A stretch of 64,000 nt of DNA from Stenotrophomonas maltophilia (lineage in GTDB: Bacteria > Pseudomonadota > Gammaproteobacteria > Xanthomonadales > Xanthomonadaceae): assembly GCA_002387845.1 (NCBI GenBank), contig DGLB01000057.1:1-64000 (forward strand), in the 5' to 3' direction. A program made the translations under genes and the position numbers. The notes beneath the pieces were generated by a model, which saw nothing but the letters and a program-made list of their open reading frames with translations, was not told the origin of the DNA and did not search any database. Each line of letters opens with the position of its first letter. Within the stretch, counting starts at the first letter, position 1. Below are positions 53,857-62,886 of the stretch, piece after piece.

Positions 53857-54696
53857 ATGAAGACCCAGCAACAGCTCCTTTCCGCTCGCTACGGCCAGCA
53901 ACCCGTTCCGGACATGCTCTGGAACGACCAGATCGCTGCCTTGGTATCCCACCGAACGGCGCGTGCCTATCTTCCGGATCCGGTGCAGGCCGGCGCGCTT
54001 GAGGCCATCGTCGCCGCCGCCCAATCGGCATCTGTTTCGTCCAATCATCATCAATGGAGTGTGGTCGCCGTCACCGAGCCTGCGCTCAAGGCGCAGCTCT
54101 CCGAACTGGCCCAAGGCTCTGCAGGTCATGGCAACCCGCACATGTACGAGGCACCGGTGCTGCTGCTGTGGGTCGCCGATCTATCTCGCAATGCTGCCAT
54201 CGCGGCCGACGCCGGTACGCCGAACATCGTGCACGGGCACTTGGATGCTTTCCTGATGTCCAGCGTGGACGCGGCACTGGCATCGCAGAACGCCGTGGTG
54301 GCGGCAGAGTCACTCGGCTTGGCGGTCTGCTACATCGGGGGCATGCGAAACCGTGCCGCTGAGGTGGCCCAACTCGTCGGCCTTCCGAAGCTGGCCTATG
54401 TGGTGTTCGGAATGACGTTGGGCCACCCGGACCCGAAGCGCATGAGCGAGTTCACGCCCAGACCTCAGCAGGCGGTGGTGCTGCACCATAACCGCTACGA
54501 CGCCGATGCGGCGGCGCAGGCTTTGCAGACCTACGACCAAGCCTTTGATGGCATGCGGGAAACGTTGGCCGCGCGCTTCGGGGTGCAACTCAAAGCATGG
54601 CGCGAAGGTGTTCGCGGGTCGGTGCAGGTGGACTACATGGACGGGCGGGAGAACCTTCGGAAGACAGTGCAGGAGCGGGGGTTCGAGTTGAGATAA
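53857..54696 (+). CDS. Nitroreductase-family FMN oxidoreductase
   Basis: This protein of 279 residues shows nitroreductase segments: SHRTARAYLPDPV for the FMN-phosphate arginine pair, AAQSASVSSNHHQWSVVAV, and LGLAVCYIGGMRNRAAEV. It resembles NfsA-type NADPH enzymes that reduce nitroaromatics or quinones. The start MKTQQQLLSA is ten codons inside the longest open frame. Divergence from a LysR gene suggests control by it, possibly in response to a redox compound. Confidence 0.87.
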   Translation: MKTQQQLLSARYGQQPVPDMLWNDQIAALVSHRTARAYLPDPVQAGALEAIVAAAQSASVSSNHHQWSVVAVTEPALKAQLSELAQGSAGHGNPHMYEAPVLLLWVADLSRNAAIAADAGTPNIVHGHLDAFLMSSVDAALASQNAVVAAESLGLAVCYIGGMRNRAAEVAQLVGLPKLAYVVFGMTLGHPDPKRMSEFTPRPQQAVVLHHNRYDADAAAQALQTYDQAFDGMRETLAARFGVQLKAWREGVRGSVQVDYMDGRENLRKTVQERGFELR

Positions 54697-54986
54697 CCGA
54701 GCTGCAGATGGCGCAATGACGCCCGCAGCGGTGACCGCCCTCCCTTCGGGCTACCTTCTCCGACAACTCGTTGCGGTGCTCCTTTCACCCACTGAGGTTA
54801 ATGGAGAGTACGAAATCGCGGATCAGGGGCTGAAAATCGTGCTCAGTAACGCGGTGAACCAAGACTTGTCCAGGGGGCGTATGAATAGGCAGTCGGCCTG
54901 ATTGCGGTAATACGTGATGGCGCAAGGCCCTGCGACGGCGTATAACCGCCGACAGGGCCGCGACTCAGAAAAGGCAGGGATGCGCT
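54697..54986. other. Spacer with one hairpin
   Basis: No supported gene. A GGCCCTG/CAGGGCC hairpin with an inner GGCG/CGCC pair lies at 54926-54959, 27 bases before the next gene, without a T run. A 61-codon frame at 54716 has no ribosome site. Confidence 0.4.
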
Positions 54987-55562
54987 ATGGGAGATTGGGA
55001 CTTTCTGTACGAGATGCATGAGCGCGGCTGCTCCCCGGAGGAGATCGCAGATGCCAGGGCGTGTGGCTACGCTCCTTGGGAATCGATCCACCTGGAAGCA
55101 GAGTGGCTCGACAGCGAGTTGGATGACGTGGATGTTGTCGATGCTCGCTTAGCGGGCTCCGGTACGCCGTTCAAAAGCCGAGAAGGATTCCCGCGTAGTT
55201 TCAGAGAGCAGGCTGAGATCCTTCAGGACCTTATAGACTCGGCCATTCGACACTTCGAGAACACGGGCCGATACCTTCAGATATGGGGAGAACTCGGCGA
55301 GATATACGCTGAAGTTATGCATGGGTTGCGCCGACATGGCACGCACCATGCCGGATCAGACGGCACCATCGACGGAGTTCGGGTTGAGGTGAAAACCATC
55401 TCGCCGGAGAAGCGAGGTCGTACCGTGACGGTGAGGAGCCAAGGCGACTTCGAGAAGCTCATGATCGTGCGGATTGATCGTAATTTCAGTTTCAAGGCGA
55501 AGCTGTTTGACAGAAGCGAGCTGAAAAGCGCCGGAGAAAAGTGCATGAACGCAACGTTCTAG
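54987..55562 (+). CDS. Small PD-(D/E)XK nuclease-like protein
   Basis: This 191-residue acidic protein is not assigned to a named family. The N-terminal 50 residues are acidic (ESIHLEAEWLDSELDDVDVV). The core has GELGEIYAEVMHGL, then TIDGVRVEVKTISPEKRGR with Asp129, Glu134 and Lys136 as a PD-(D/E)XK-like site. The later strand FEKLMIVRIDRNFSFKAKLF fits the fold. Single restriction-like proteins of this size occur in accessory regions. No methyltransferase is adjacent. Activity is unproven. Confidence 0.5.
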   Translation: MGDWDFLYEMHERGCSPEEIADARACGYAPWESIHLEAEWLDSELDDVDVVDARLAGSGTPFKSREGFPRSFREQAEILQDLIDSAIRHFENTGRYLQIWGELGEIYAEVMHGLRRHGTHHAGSDGTIDGVRVEVKTISPEKRGRTVTVRSQGDFEKLMIVRIDRNFSFKAKLFDRSELKSAGEKCMNATF

Positions 55563-55625
55563 CAGCTTCGCTGCAGATCGATCACTGACGTGAAAGGATC
55601 AATCCAGCCCGCCATAAGGTCTTGC

Positions 55626-55958
55626 ATGCGACGTACCTTCCACGTACTTCTCTTATCGGTCATACCTCTTTCCAGCCTCGCGCATAGCGGGGGTCTCGAT
55701 AAGAATGGTTGCCACAATGATCGAAAGACGGGTGGATATCATTGCCACCACGCGTCCGCATCCTCGCCGCGCAGCTCATACGCACCTGACAGCCGCCTAA
55801 CTACGGGGCGGTCGGGCGGATCCGCGGCCTTCGCGAACTGCGCGGAAGCTCGCGCCGCTGGGGCCGCGCCGGTCAGGCGTGGAGATCCCGGATACGGACC
55901 CCATCTTGACCGCGACAACGACGGAGTTGGGTGTGAGCCCTATCGTGGTCGAAGGTAG
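55626..55958 (+). CDS. Excalibur domain exported protein
   Basis: This protein of 110 residues has a signal peptide (FHVLLLSVIPLSSLAHSG). A first motif (GCHNDRKTGGYHCHH) is of the YHYH type. It ends with the excalibur calcium-binding box DRDNDGVGCEPYRGR. Such domains occur in surface nuclease and competence-like proteins; the role is not known. The start was chosen to give the leader. It is convergent with the TonB-like gene. Confidence 0.75.
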   Translation: MRRTFHVLLLSVIPLSSLAHSGGLDKNGCHNDRKTGGYHCHHASASSPRSSYAPDSRLTTGRSGGSAAFANCAEARAAGAAPVRRGDPGYGPHLDRDNDGVGCEPYRGRR

Positions 55959-56049
55959 GCACCGCGCGGGAACTCTGTCCATCATCTTTGCTGTAGTTGA
56001 TGAGGCGTACTACGCGAACGCGTGGCTGCGCCTCACTCGTAACCCCACC

Positions 56050-56451
56050 TCACTCCGCGACGAACGTAACCGGCACCCGCACCCGGCTCCGAACCGGCTT
56101 GCCTGCTTCCTGCGCGGGCGTGAAACGCCAGGCGGCGGCCGCTTCAATCGCGGCGGCGTCCAGCTTCGGATAACCGCTGGATCTATCCATCGTTACTTTG
56201 GAAATGGCCCCTTCCGCATCCACGTCCAAGACCAGTACAACCGTACCTGATTCAAAGTCATCAGCTGATCCGCTTGGATAACGTGGCGGTGGGTTGTACA
56301 CGGCCTGCGGAAAGATAAAGTCGGAGTGCGCTGGCGGAGGTGGGGGCGGCGGCGGAGTGTCCGCCGATGCACCGCCACCGACGGCCAGCAGCACTACAGT
56401 CAGCAGGCAGCGCATTACGCGGCGAATGGCTGAAGCCCTGATGGCGTCCAT
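56050..56451 (-). CDS. TonB C-terminal-like exported protein
   Basis: This 133-residue protein has a leader (LLTVVLLAVGGGASAD), a run of eight prolines, then a TonB_C-like domain (GTVVLVLDVDAEGAISKVTM, DAAAIEAAAAWRF). It lacks the long spacer that lets TonB span the periplasm, so it is a mini form. It is a paralogue of the gene at 62381. Partner unknown; energy transduction by itself is unlikely. Confidence 0.75.
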   Translation of the reverse strand: MDAIRASAIRRVMRCLLTVVLLAVGGGASADTPPPPPPPPAHSDFIFPQAVYNPPPRYPSGSADDFESGTVVLVLDVDAEGAISKVTMDRSSGYPKLDAAAIEAAAAWRFTPAQEAGKPVRSRVRVPVTFVAE

Positions 56452-56619
56452 GCGTCAAAACCTTCCAATGGCTGGGATCTGGCGCGATGGTACCGTGCGG
56501 ACCGGCACCCGAACAGCGCTCCATCTTGGTGCCAGCAGCAATGCTAGTATCCATGCCCACATGAAGCCGTGGCATGTATCTGGAGCGGGAAAGGAATGAG
56601 AACGTTCAAGGAGGAATCG

Positions 56620-57609
56620 ATGCGAACCCTTGTTCGCGCCATCTTCGTGATGGGTCTGGCCGCAGTCGCCTGCAACGTCCAGGCCGCCGATAAAGACCAC
56701 GCTGCCCGTCTTAAAACCCTGCGCGCGGCCGCCAAGGCGGGCGACGCGAAGGCCGAATATGACCTTGCGTACCTGTATCTACGGGGCGCAGGTGTAACGC
56801 GGAATGAGAAAACAGCCGCCAACTGGTACCTCAAGTCGGCCGAGCAGGGTTATGCACCCGCCCAGTCCGCGCTTGGCACGTTGTATCTGCGCGGAACCGG
56901 CGTGCCCAAGGACGAAGCCCAGGCGCTGGTCTGGGTGCGCAAAGCCGCCGACCAGGGCGAGGCACTGGCGCAGTCCGACCTCGGCATGATGTATCTGCGG
57001 GGCATGGCCGTGCCGCAGGATGATGCCCAGGCTGTCATCTGGCTGCGCAAGGGAGCTGGGCAGGGGGCTCCGGCGGCGCAGCACAACCTGGCCAGCCTGT
57101 ATGAGCGTGGCGGTGCCGGCCTGGACAAAGACGAAGCCGAGGCCATCGGCTGGTACACCAAGGCGGCAGTCCAACCCTCATGGGAGCTGGGCGTCATCCA
57201 GTCCCGCCAGAAGCTGTGCGACTTTGGCGGGGAGCAGAAGGTGTGGTGCTCCGAAATCCATACGCCGGGTGCCTTCGGTCCGCTGGAAAAGCTCACTGCG
57301 GCAGCAGAGCAGGGTGACATCCAGGCAGTGACCAACCTCGGCGATGTCCATCGCGCCGGTATCGGCGTGCCCAAGGACGAAGCCCAGGCCGCCGGCTGGT
57401 ACCGCAAGGCCGCCGAACTGGGCGACGCGCGCGCTCAAAGCCAGCTGGGCTACATGTACGCCAACGGGGAGGGGGTACCCAAGAATGAGGACCAGTCTGT
57501 TGCCTGGTACTGCAAGGCGGCGGCACAGGGACATTCCAGGGCGATCGCCAATCTGGGCATCATGCGTGCGCTGGGCCAGATGACGGTCAAAGACTGCGCC
57601 GAGCGCTAA
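56620..57609 (+). CDS. Exported Sel1-repeat protein
   Basis: This 329-residue protein has a signal peptide (LVRAIFVMGLAAVACNVQAA). About seven Sel1 units of 36 residues follow (pattern AxYDLAYLYLRGAGVTRNEKTA), with a break of non-repeat sequence near residues 190-240 containing two cysteines. Sel1 proteins bind partners in the periplasm. The start was chosen because AAGGAGG lies at proper distance before this ATG. It is followed on the same strand by the M48 gene after 168 bases. Confidence 0.85.
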   Translation: MRTLVRAIFVMGLAAVACNVQAADKDHAARLKTLRAAAKAGDAKAEYDLAYLYLRGAGVTRNEKTAANWYLKSAEQGYAPAQSALGTLYLRGTGVPKDEAQALVWVRKAADQGEALAQSDLGMMYLRGMAVPQDDAQAVIWLRKGAGQGAPAAQHNLASLYERGGAGLDKDEAEAIGWYTKAAVQPSWELGVIQSRQKLCDFGGEQKVWCSEIHTPGAFGPLEKLTAAAEQGDIQAVTNLGDVHRAGIGVPKDEAQAAGWYRKAAELGDARAQSQLGYMYANGEGVPKNEDQSVAWYCKAAAQGHSRAIANLGIMRALGQMTVKDCAER

Positions 57610-57777
57610 GGGCGCACCACTATCGTCTCACTTGTTACGCCAAGCTTTTTGGCCAGCAGCGAGATGGCACCCGCCCCTCACACCGTGCACAATCCCCCCA
57701 CACCGGGCATGACGCCCGGTCCGCTCCGCGTCACGTCCGGGGGGACGGCATGGAGCACGACAACAGGGGGATACACC

Positions 57778-60700
57778 ATGGATTCGCTCTATCCGGCGGG
57801 GCCTTCGGCCGTGCCTGCACAGCTCACCGCGCCCAGCTCTGCCTATCGCCGCCACGCCTGGCTGGCGGTGGCCGGTCTGCTTACCTTCGCCGCCGCCTAC
57901 TTCGCCCTGATGGGCTGGTTCGGCTGGACCGCCTTCCGCATGCTGCGCACGCTGCTCTCTGGCGAGGGCGGCAGCGCGCTGATCAACGCCATCGTTGGCG
58001 GCTGCGCGTTGTTCCTGGCCGTGTTCATGGCCAAGGGGCTGATCTTCCTCAAGCGCGGCCAGGCCTCCAAAGACCTGGAGCTGAAGCCGGCCGACCAGCC
58101 GGAGCTGTTCGCCTTCCTGCACCGCCTGGCCGACGAGGCCGGCGCGCCGCGACCGAAGCGGGTGTATCTGTCGCCGCGGGTCAACGCCGGCGTGTTCTAT
58201 GACCTGTCGCTGGTCAATCTGCTGTTCCCCTCGCGCAAGAACCTGGACATCGGCCTGGCGCTGGTGAACGTGCTGAACCTCACCGAGTTCAAGGCGGTGC
58301 TGGGCCACGAGTTCGGCCACTTCGCACAGCGCACCATGGCGGTCGGCCGCTGGGTGTACATCGCCCACCAGGTGGCCACCCAGCTGGTGGCGCGACGTGA
58401 CGCGCTGGACACCTTCCTGGCCGGCCTGTCGCGCACCGACTTCCGCATTGCGTGGGTGGGCTGGACGCTGTCGATCATCATCTGGGCGATCCGCTCGCTG
58501 GTGGACACCGCCTTCAGCGTGGTCACCCTTTCCGAGCGCGCGCTCTCGCGCGAGATGGAATACCAGGCCGATCTGGTGGCCGCCTCACTGGCCGGCAGCG
58601 ACGCGCTGGTGCATGCGCTGCACCGCCTGGGCGCGGCCGACGAAGCCTGGGGCCGCACGCTGGGCTTCGCCTCGCGCGAGTTCGAGGCCGGCCGCGCGGT
58701 GGCCGACCTGTTCGCAGTGCAGGCGCGCATGATCGCCAACCTGCGCCGGGTCACCCCGGACCCCATGTACGCCGACCCGCCGCAGCTGCCCGAACACGAG
58801 CGCGAGCAGCACCGCGTGTTCCGCAACGAGATGGTGCGCGCACCGCAGATGTGGTCCACCCATCCGGCCAACGCCGACCGCGAGAACAACCTGAAGCGAC
58901 GCTATGTGGCGGCCGTCATCGACGAGCGCCCGGCGATGCTGCTGTTCCGCGATGCCGATGCACTCAAGCACCAGCTGTCGCGCGACATGCTGCGCGAGAC
59001 CCCGCCGGCATTTGCCGAAGCGGCCGAATCGCTGAGCCGGCTGGATGCCGAGTTTGAAGTCCGCGCCCTGCACCAGCGCTACCAGGGGACCTACCTGCGC
59101 CGCTCGTTCCTGCGCAGTGTGGCCACCCCGGGCGAACTGTTCCTCGGGTCGCTGCCAGTGCTGGAGGACGCCGCGCTGCGCGAGCGGATCGCGGCGCTCT
59201 ATGCACCCGCCCACGGCGAGGCACTGCAGCAGCTGAAGCGGTTGGAAGACGAACGCGCCACGCTGGACGCCGCACGCGCGGGTCATCTGCGCGCTGCCGG
59301 AAACCGCGTGCACTGGCGCAGCCAGGTGCTGGACACCAAGCGGTTGGGCCCGGCCATTGCCACGTTGGATGCAGAGATCGCGCCGCTGCGGCAGGCGGTG
59401 TTCCTGCACGACCAGGAATGCCGCAGCCTGCACCGGCTGGCGGCACGCCGCAACGGTGAGGGCTGGGAGGCACTGCTGGAAGGCCAGGTTGGCCTGATGC
59501 ACTTCTGCGAGCACGTCGAGGCGGACCTGCGCGATGTGTACGGGGTGTTCGTCAACACCATGCAGGTGGTCACCGCCGACAACCGCGTTTCCGAAAAGGA
59601 ACTGCGTCGCTTGATCGCGGCGGCCAACATGACCCAGCGGGCCCTGGCGGCGATCTACGACCAGGCGCGCTTCTGCACTGTGGATGAAACCGTGATCGCG
59701 CATGGCGGCCAGCCGCTGCAGGAAGCGCTGGGCGAATTCGGTCTGGCGCTGGCGACGGAACACAACATCAACGACTGGGTCCGCAACGCGGGTGCCTGGG
59801 TCGAACATACCTGTGCCGCCCTGTCGCGCCTGCGTGCGGCCACGCTGGAAGCGCTGCTGGCCAACGAGGACGCGGTGGTGGAACGCCTGGGCACGGGCGA
59901 GGCCGTGCCGACTGCGCCGGAGCCTTCCCGGGTGCCGAAGGACTACCCGGTGCTGCTGCCGGGCAAGGAACGCAAGCTGCAGACCAAGCTGGGCTTGTGG
60001 GACCGGTTCCAGACTGCGGATGGCTGGGTTGCCAGCGTTGCGCGTGGCACGGTGGCGGCGGCCATCGTCGTCGGCGTTCTGGTGGTCGGCATGCACACGG
60101 GAACCGCAACCGTGACGCTGTACAACGGATTGGCGATTCCCGTGCGGGTCAGCATCGACGGTAGCAGCGTCAGGCTGGATCCTTTGCAGAGTGCCACCCT
60201 GGACGTGCAGCCAGGAATCCGCCATAACGTGGTAACCCACACTGCGGACGGCCATTTGGTCGAGTCCTTCGAGAGTGATCGGATCACGGGTCGCTCGCAC
60301 TTCGCCTACAACGTCGCGGGTGCGGCACCCCTGTATGAGTGGTCAGCCGTTTATGGCAGTGCAAAGGAAGAAAAAGAGCGCCCACTGGGTGCCGAGCGTT
60401 GGTTGGCCACGGACGCCGACCACGTGATGGAGACGCCGCCGGAAACCATCCAGATCGGGAAGTACGAGGATGGCGGCAGGCGTACCGTTGTATCGGCCGC
60501 AGGCGACCTGCTTCCCGAGCAACAGGTGGAAATGCTGACCAACGCCAAACAGCGTGACGCCATGATCGCGGCGCATCTGCGCTGGGACCCGCCGGAGTCC
60601 CCGCGTGTGGTGATGTGGCTGTCCTTGGCCGCGACCTATCTGGAGTCGGTGAACGACGTTGTTGCCGATCGGCTGACTCGCCATCCCGAAGATGTCGCGG

Positions 60701-61599
60701 CGTTGCGCATGCAGCAGGATCTCGCCAACGAGCAGGGGGATGGCGCAGCGTGCGAACGCCACCGGCAGACTGCGGCTAGCAAACCGACATCGTCGCCGTT
60801 CGCCTACGCTGCGGTTCGCTGCATGGACGATGGCCGCGCGCGGGACGAGGCATTCATCGCAGGACATCGCCGTTGGCCGCAGGATCCCTGGTTCGCGCTT
60901 GCGGCAGGCTACACGTTTGCCCAGCGCGGCAAATGGGACGATGCCAACGCGGCGCTCTCCAAGGCCGTCGATGCGCCGCAGATCGCCGAGTTCGCGTCGG
61001 TGGAACTGGCGCGGGTCAAGCGCATGCTCGGCTCCAGTCCGCAGGAGATTGAATCGCTGGCGACGCGATCGACGTTCCTTTCCAGATTGCTGGCCTTGGA
61101 GAGCCAGCAGGTTGTCGGCTCACCCTACGAGGCATACCTCAGGCTCAACCAGGGCAACTACGATGGCGCGTTCAACGTTACCGGGCCAGATCCAGAGTTG
61201 GGGACACGCATCATTCGCCTCATCGCGGCCTCCGATGGTGCCAACGATAGCTGGGTGGCTTTAGCCATGGGGCAGCCGGAAGAGCACGGAATTGATGCGG
61301 ATACAACGTGGACCATGTGGGCACTGGCGTTGCGGAGCGGCCGCAACGAAGCACTCTGGCGCAAGAAGGCGTTGGCCACCGACCCCGACGAAGCGGCGCG
61401 AATCGTTGCGTTTGTTGACGCTGTACGCGCGAATGCGTCCGTGCAGCAGGCCGAAGCGGCGCTGGGCGAAGTGAGCAGCACCAACCGCGGCTATGCCTAC
61501 ACCGTCGCCTCCGTGCTGCGTGGAACGTCCTGTCCCGAAGTGTGGCGGGAAGGTGCCAAGCGCCTGCTGTTCAGCTACGAACGCCCCCACCTCACGTAG
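57778..61599 (+). CDS. M48-family metalloprotease with long C-terminal extension
   Basis: This 1273-residue membrane protein has early membrane helices (WLAVAGLLTFAAAYFALMG and another near residues 75-95). The zinc motif HEFGH is at residues 177-181 with the third ligand region EMEYQAD near 261. A further membrane segment lies near residue 230 and another near residue 760 (GTVAAAIVVGVLVVGMHTG). After that a long TPR-like tail continues to the end. Usual HtpX/M48 enzymes are 300-500 residues, so the tail is unusual. The ATG at MDSLYP follows AGGGGG. Its TAG stop lies in a SMAG-like GTAG. Role: probably envelope proteolysis; target unknown. Confidence 0.75.
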   Translation: MDSLYPAGPSAVPAQLTAPSSAYRRHAWLAVAGLLTFAAAYFALMGWFGWTAFRMLRTLLSGEGGSALINAIVGGCALFLAVFMAKGLIFLKRGQASKDLELKPADQPELFAFLHRLADEAGAPRPKRVYLSPRVNAGVFYDLSLVNLLFPSRKNLDIGLALVNVLNLTEFKAVLGHEFGHFAQRTMAVGRWVYIAHQVATQLVARRDALDTFLAGLSRTDFRIAWVGWTLSIIIWAIRSLVDTAFSVVTLSERALSREMEYQADLVAASLAGSDALVHALHRLGAADEAWGRTLGFASREFEAGRAVADLFAVQARMIANLRRVTPDPMYADPPQLPEHEREQHRVFRNEMVRAPQMWSTHPANADRENNLKRRYVAAVIDERPAMLLFRDADALKHQLSRDMLRETPPAFAEAAESLSRLDAEFEVRALHQRYQGTYLRRSFLRSVATPGELFLGSLPVLEDAALRERIAALYAPAHGEALQQLKRLEDERATLDAARAGHLRAAGNRVHWRSQVLDTKRLGPAIATLDAEIAPLRQAVFLHDQECRSLHRLAARRNGEGWEALLEGQVGLMHFCEHVEADLRDVYGVFVNTMQVVTADNRVSEKELRRLIAAANMTQRALAAIYDQARFCTVDETVIAHGGQPLQEALGEFGLALATEHNINDWVRNAGAWVEHTCAALSRLRAATLEALLANEDAVVERLGTGEAVPTAPEPSRVPKDYPVLLPGKERKLQTKLGLWDRFQTADGWVASVARGTVAAAIVVGVLVVGMHTGTATVTLYNGLAIPVRVSIDGSSVRLDPLQSATLDVQPGIRHNVVTHTADGHLVESFESDRITGRSHFAYNVAGAAPLYEWSAVYGSAKEEKERPLGAERWLATDADHVMETPPETIQIGKYEDGGRRTVVSAAGDLLPEQQVEMLTNAKQRDAMIAAHLRWDPPESPRVVMWLSLAATYLESVNDVVADRLTRHPEDVAALRMQQDLANEQGDGAACERHRQTAASKPTSSPFAYAAVRCMDDGRARDEAFIAGHRRWPQDPWFALAAGYTFAQRGKWDDANAALSKAVDAPQIAEFASVELARVKRMLGSSPQEIESLATRSTFLSRLLALESQQVVGSPYEAYLRLNQGNYDGAFNVTGPDPELGTRIIRLIAASDGANDSWVALAMGQPEEHGIDADTTWTMWALALRSGRNEALWRKKALATDPDEAARIVAFVDAVRANASVQQAEAALGEVSSTNRGYAYTVASVLRGTSCPEVWREGAKRLLFSYERPHLT

Positions 61600-61617
61600 C
61601 GCCACGCCACGCGTTGT
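61596..61617 (+). repeat. SMAG-like repeat overlapping the M48 stop codon
   Basis: GTAG followed by a GCCACGC-class arm and a less perfect partner. The TAG is the stop of the metalloprotease gene. Confidence 0.5.
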
Positions 61618-61643
61618 TGGCGTTCAACCACCCCGGCACTGGC

Positions 61644-61676
61644 GGCCGATGTCCGTGATGATCACGGACATCGGCC
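61644..61676. promoter_or_regulatory. 33-base perfect palindrome
   Basis: GGCCGATGTCCGTGAT and its exact complement lie back to back with one G between. It is located 29 bases before the next gene. A loop of one base cannot form an RNA hairpin tip without opening, so a protein-binding site is at least as likely as a terminator. Confidence 0.55.
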
Positions 61677-61704
61677 ATATGTACTTTGAAGAAAGGCAAG
61701 CGCA

Positions 61705-62268
61705 ATGTTCATCTACTTTCCTGGCCAGGCAGGCCGCCTCCCGTTCAACGCGCCGCTTGAAATGTGCTGCAACTGCGGTACGGCGCAAGGACTTTGGATC
61801 GTCGACACGCCACTGGTGAAGACCCGCTACCTGCTCCTGGCGGGAACAGAGATTACCTTTCAGATCGAGCTGCCCCACTGTGGTGCGTGCAGGAAAAGCG
61901 CTAAACGGTTCCCTGCTGGCCTTGGCAAGAAGCTGCTGGTATCGGCCATGATCTTCGCGGTGCTGATGCTTGTGGTGGCAGTGGCTGGAATCGACTTCGG
62001 TGGCCTCATCCCGGTGGAGTACCGGCCACATGCGGTTGGGGTGCTGTCGCTGGCGCTGTCCTTCGGCTTCTTCGCACTTCGCCGGGCAAAAAAGCCACAA
62101 ACCAGTTACTCGCAGTCGGTAACGCTGGCGGGCCTCAAGCAGAAGTTTTCCGGGGAGATAGTCAGCCTCACGCTGGGCTTCTCCAACGCTGCATATGCCG
62201 ACAGGTTTTCAGCGGCCAATGCGGATTTCGTTTCTGCGGGTGCTCTGAAGATCGTACGTCCCACATAG
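61705..62268 (+). CDS. Small membrane protein with two CxxC pairs
   Basis: This 187-residue protein is not recognised. The N-terminal part has CCNCG and CGACRK, spaced like a zinc ribbon. Two membrane helices follow (LLVSAMIFAVLMLVVAVAG and AVGVLSLALSFGFFAL) and then a soluble C-terminal part (SLTLGFSNAAYADRFSAANA). It might be a metal-binding membrane protein. It sits after the palindrome at 61644 and before SMAG dimer DNA. Confidence 0.6.
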   Translation: MFIYFPGQAGRLPFNAPLEMCCNCGTAQGLWIVDTPLVKTRYLLLAGTEITFQIELPHCGACRKSAKRFPAGLGKKLLVSAMIFAVLMLVVAVAGIDFGGLIPVEYRPHAVGVLSLALSFGFFALRRAKKPQTSYSQSVTLAGLKQKFSGEIVSLTLGFSNAAYADRFSAANADFVSAGALKIVRPT

Positions 62269-62318
62269 TGCCCAGATTTTTCGCAGGAACTCCCAGACGC
62301 GTGACGCCCGAAGTCTTC

Positions 62319-62384
62319 GTAGAGACGCGCCATGCGCGTCTGTGGGTACCCGAGCGAGCACCAGCCGGGCAAGCCCGGCGCTAC
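62319..62384. repeat. Composite SMAG dimer A
   Basis: A GTAG head with GACGCGC/GCGCGTC stem is followed by an inverted unit with GCCGGGC/GCCCGGC stem and CTAC tail. The whole is about 66 bases and closely matches dimer B at 63401-63466. Confidence 0.8.
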
Positions 62385-62776
62385 GGATGCTGCCCTGTAC
62401 TGCGCATGGCCGCTACGTCGCTCACCGCGAAGCTGACCGGAACCCGGGCCCGCATTGGCTTGCCATCCTTGACCGCGTGCTGGAGGTTCCAACCGGCGGC
62501 GGCCTCCATGGCCGCTTTGTCCAGGTCTGCCAATCCACTGGACTTCTCCAGCTCGACCTTCGTAATGGTGCCGTCTGCGCCGATGTCGACGATCAGCATC
62601 ACCGTGTAGGAGGCAGGTTCATCGGGGCTGCCCGGTGTGTAGCTGGGCGGTGGGAGTGGCGGAGGTGTCTGCGTTGCCGGCGCTGCGCCAGCGGAGCCGG
62701 CAAACATCACAATCATCACCCCCGCCATCAGGCACTGCAGAGCCTTGCCGATGGCCGAACTCCTGCGGAAATCCAT
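62381..62776 (-). CDS. TonB C-terminal-like exported protein (paralogue)
   Basis: This 131-residue protein has a leader (LMAGVMIVMFAGSAGAAP), a short proline stretch and a TonB_C-like domain (TVMLIVDIGADGTITKVELE, AAMEAAAGWNLQ). It parallels the gene at 56050 in layout and motifs. The spacer is too short to span the periplasm. It is convergent with the small membrane gene; a SMAG dimer overlaps its 3' end. Confidence 0.75.
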   Translation of the reverse strand: MDFRRSSAIGKALQCLMAGVMIVMFAGSAGAAPATQTPPPLPPPSYTPGSPDEPASYTVMLIVDIGADGTITKVELEKSSGLADLDKAAMEAAAGWNLQHAVKDGKPMRARVPVSFAVSDVAAMRSTGQHP

Positions 62777-62822
62777 GCGCCACGACCTTCCTGTTGGTGT
62801 GTTGTGGGGCGATGTTAGCGCA

Positions 62823-62848
62823 GTAGAGCCACGCCCTGCCTGGCTGCC
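62823..62848 (+). repeat. SMAG-like repeat, GCCACGC class
   Basis: GTAG head and an imperfect GCCACGC-type stem, in the gap between divergent genes. Confidence 0.45.
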
Positions 62849-62886
62849 CTAAACTCACATCACCTCCACTCCCCGCCCGCCCCGAC

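Noticed and set aside
54716..54901. 61-codon plus-strand frame
   Set aside because: No ribosome site, no recognisable features, lies in a spacer.
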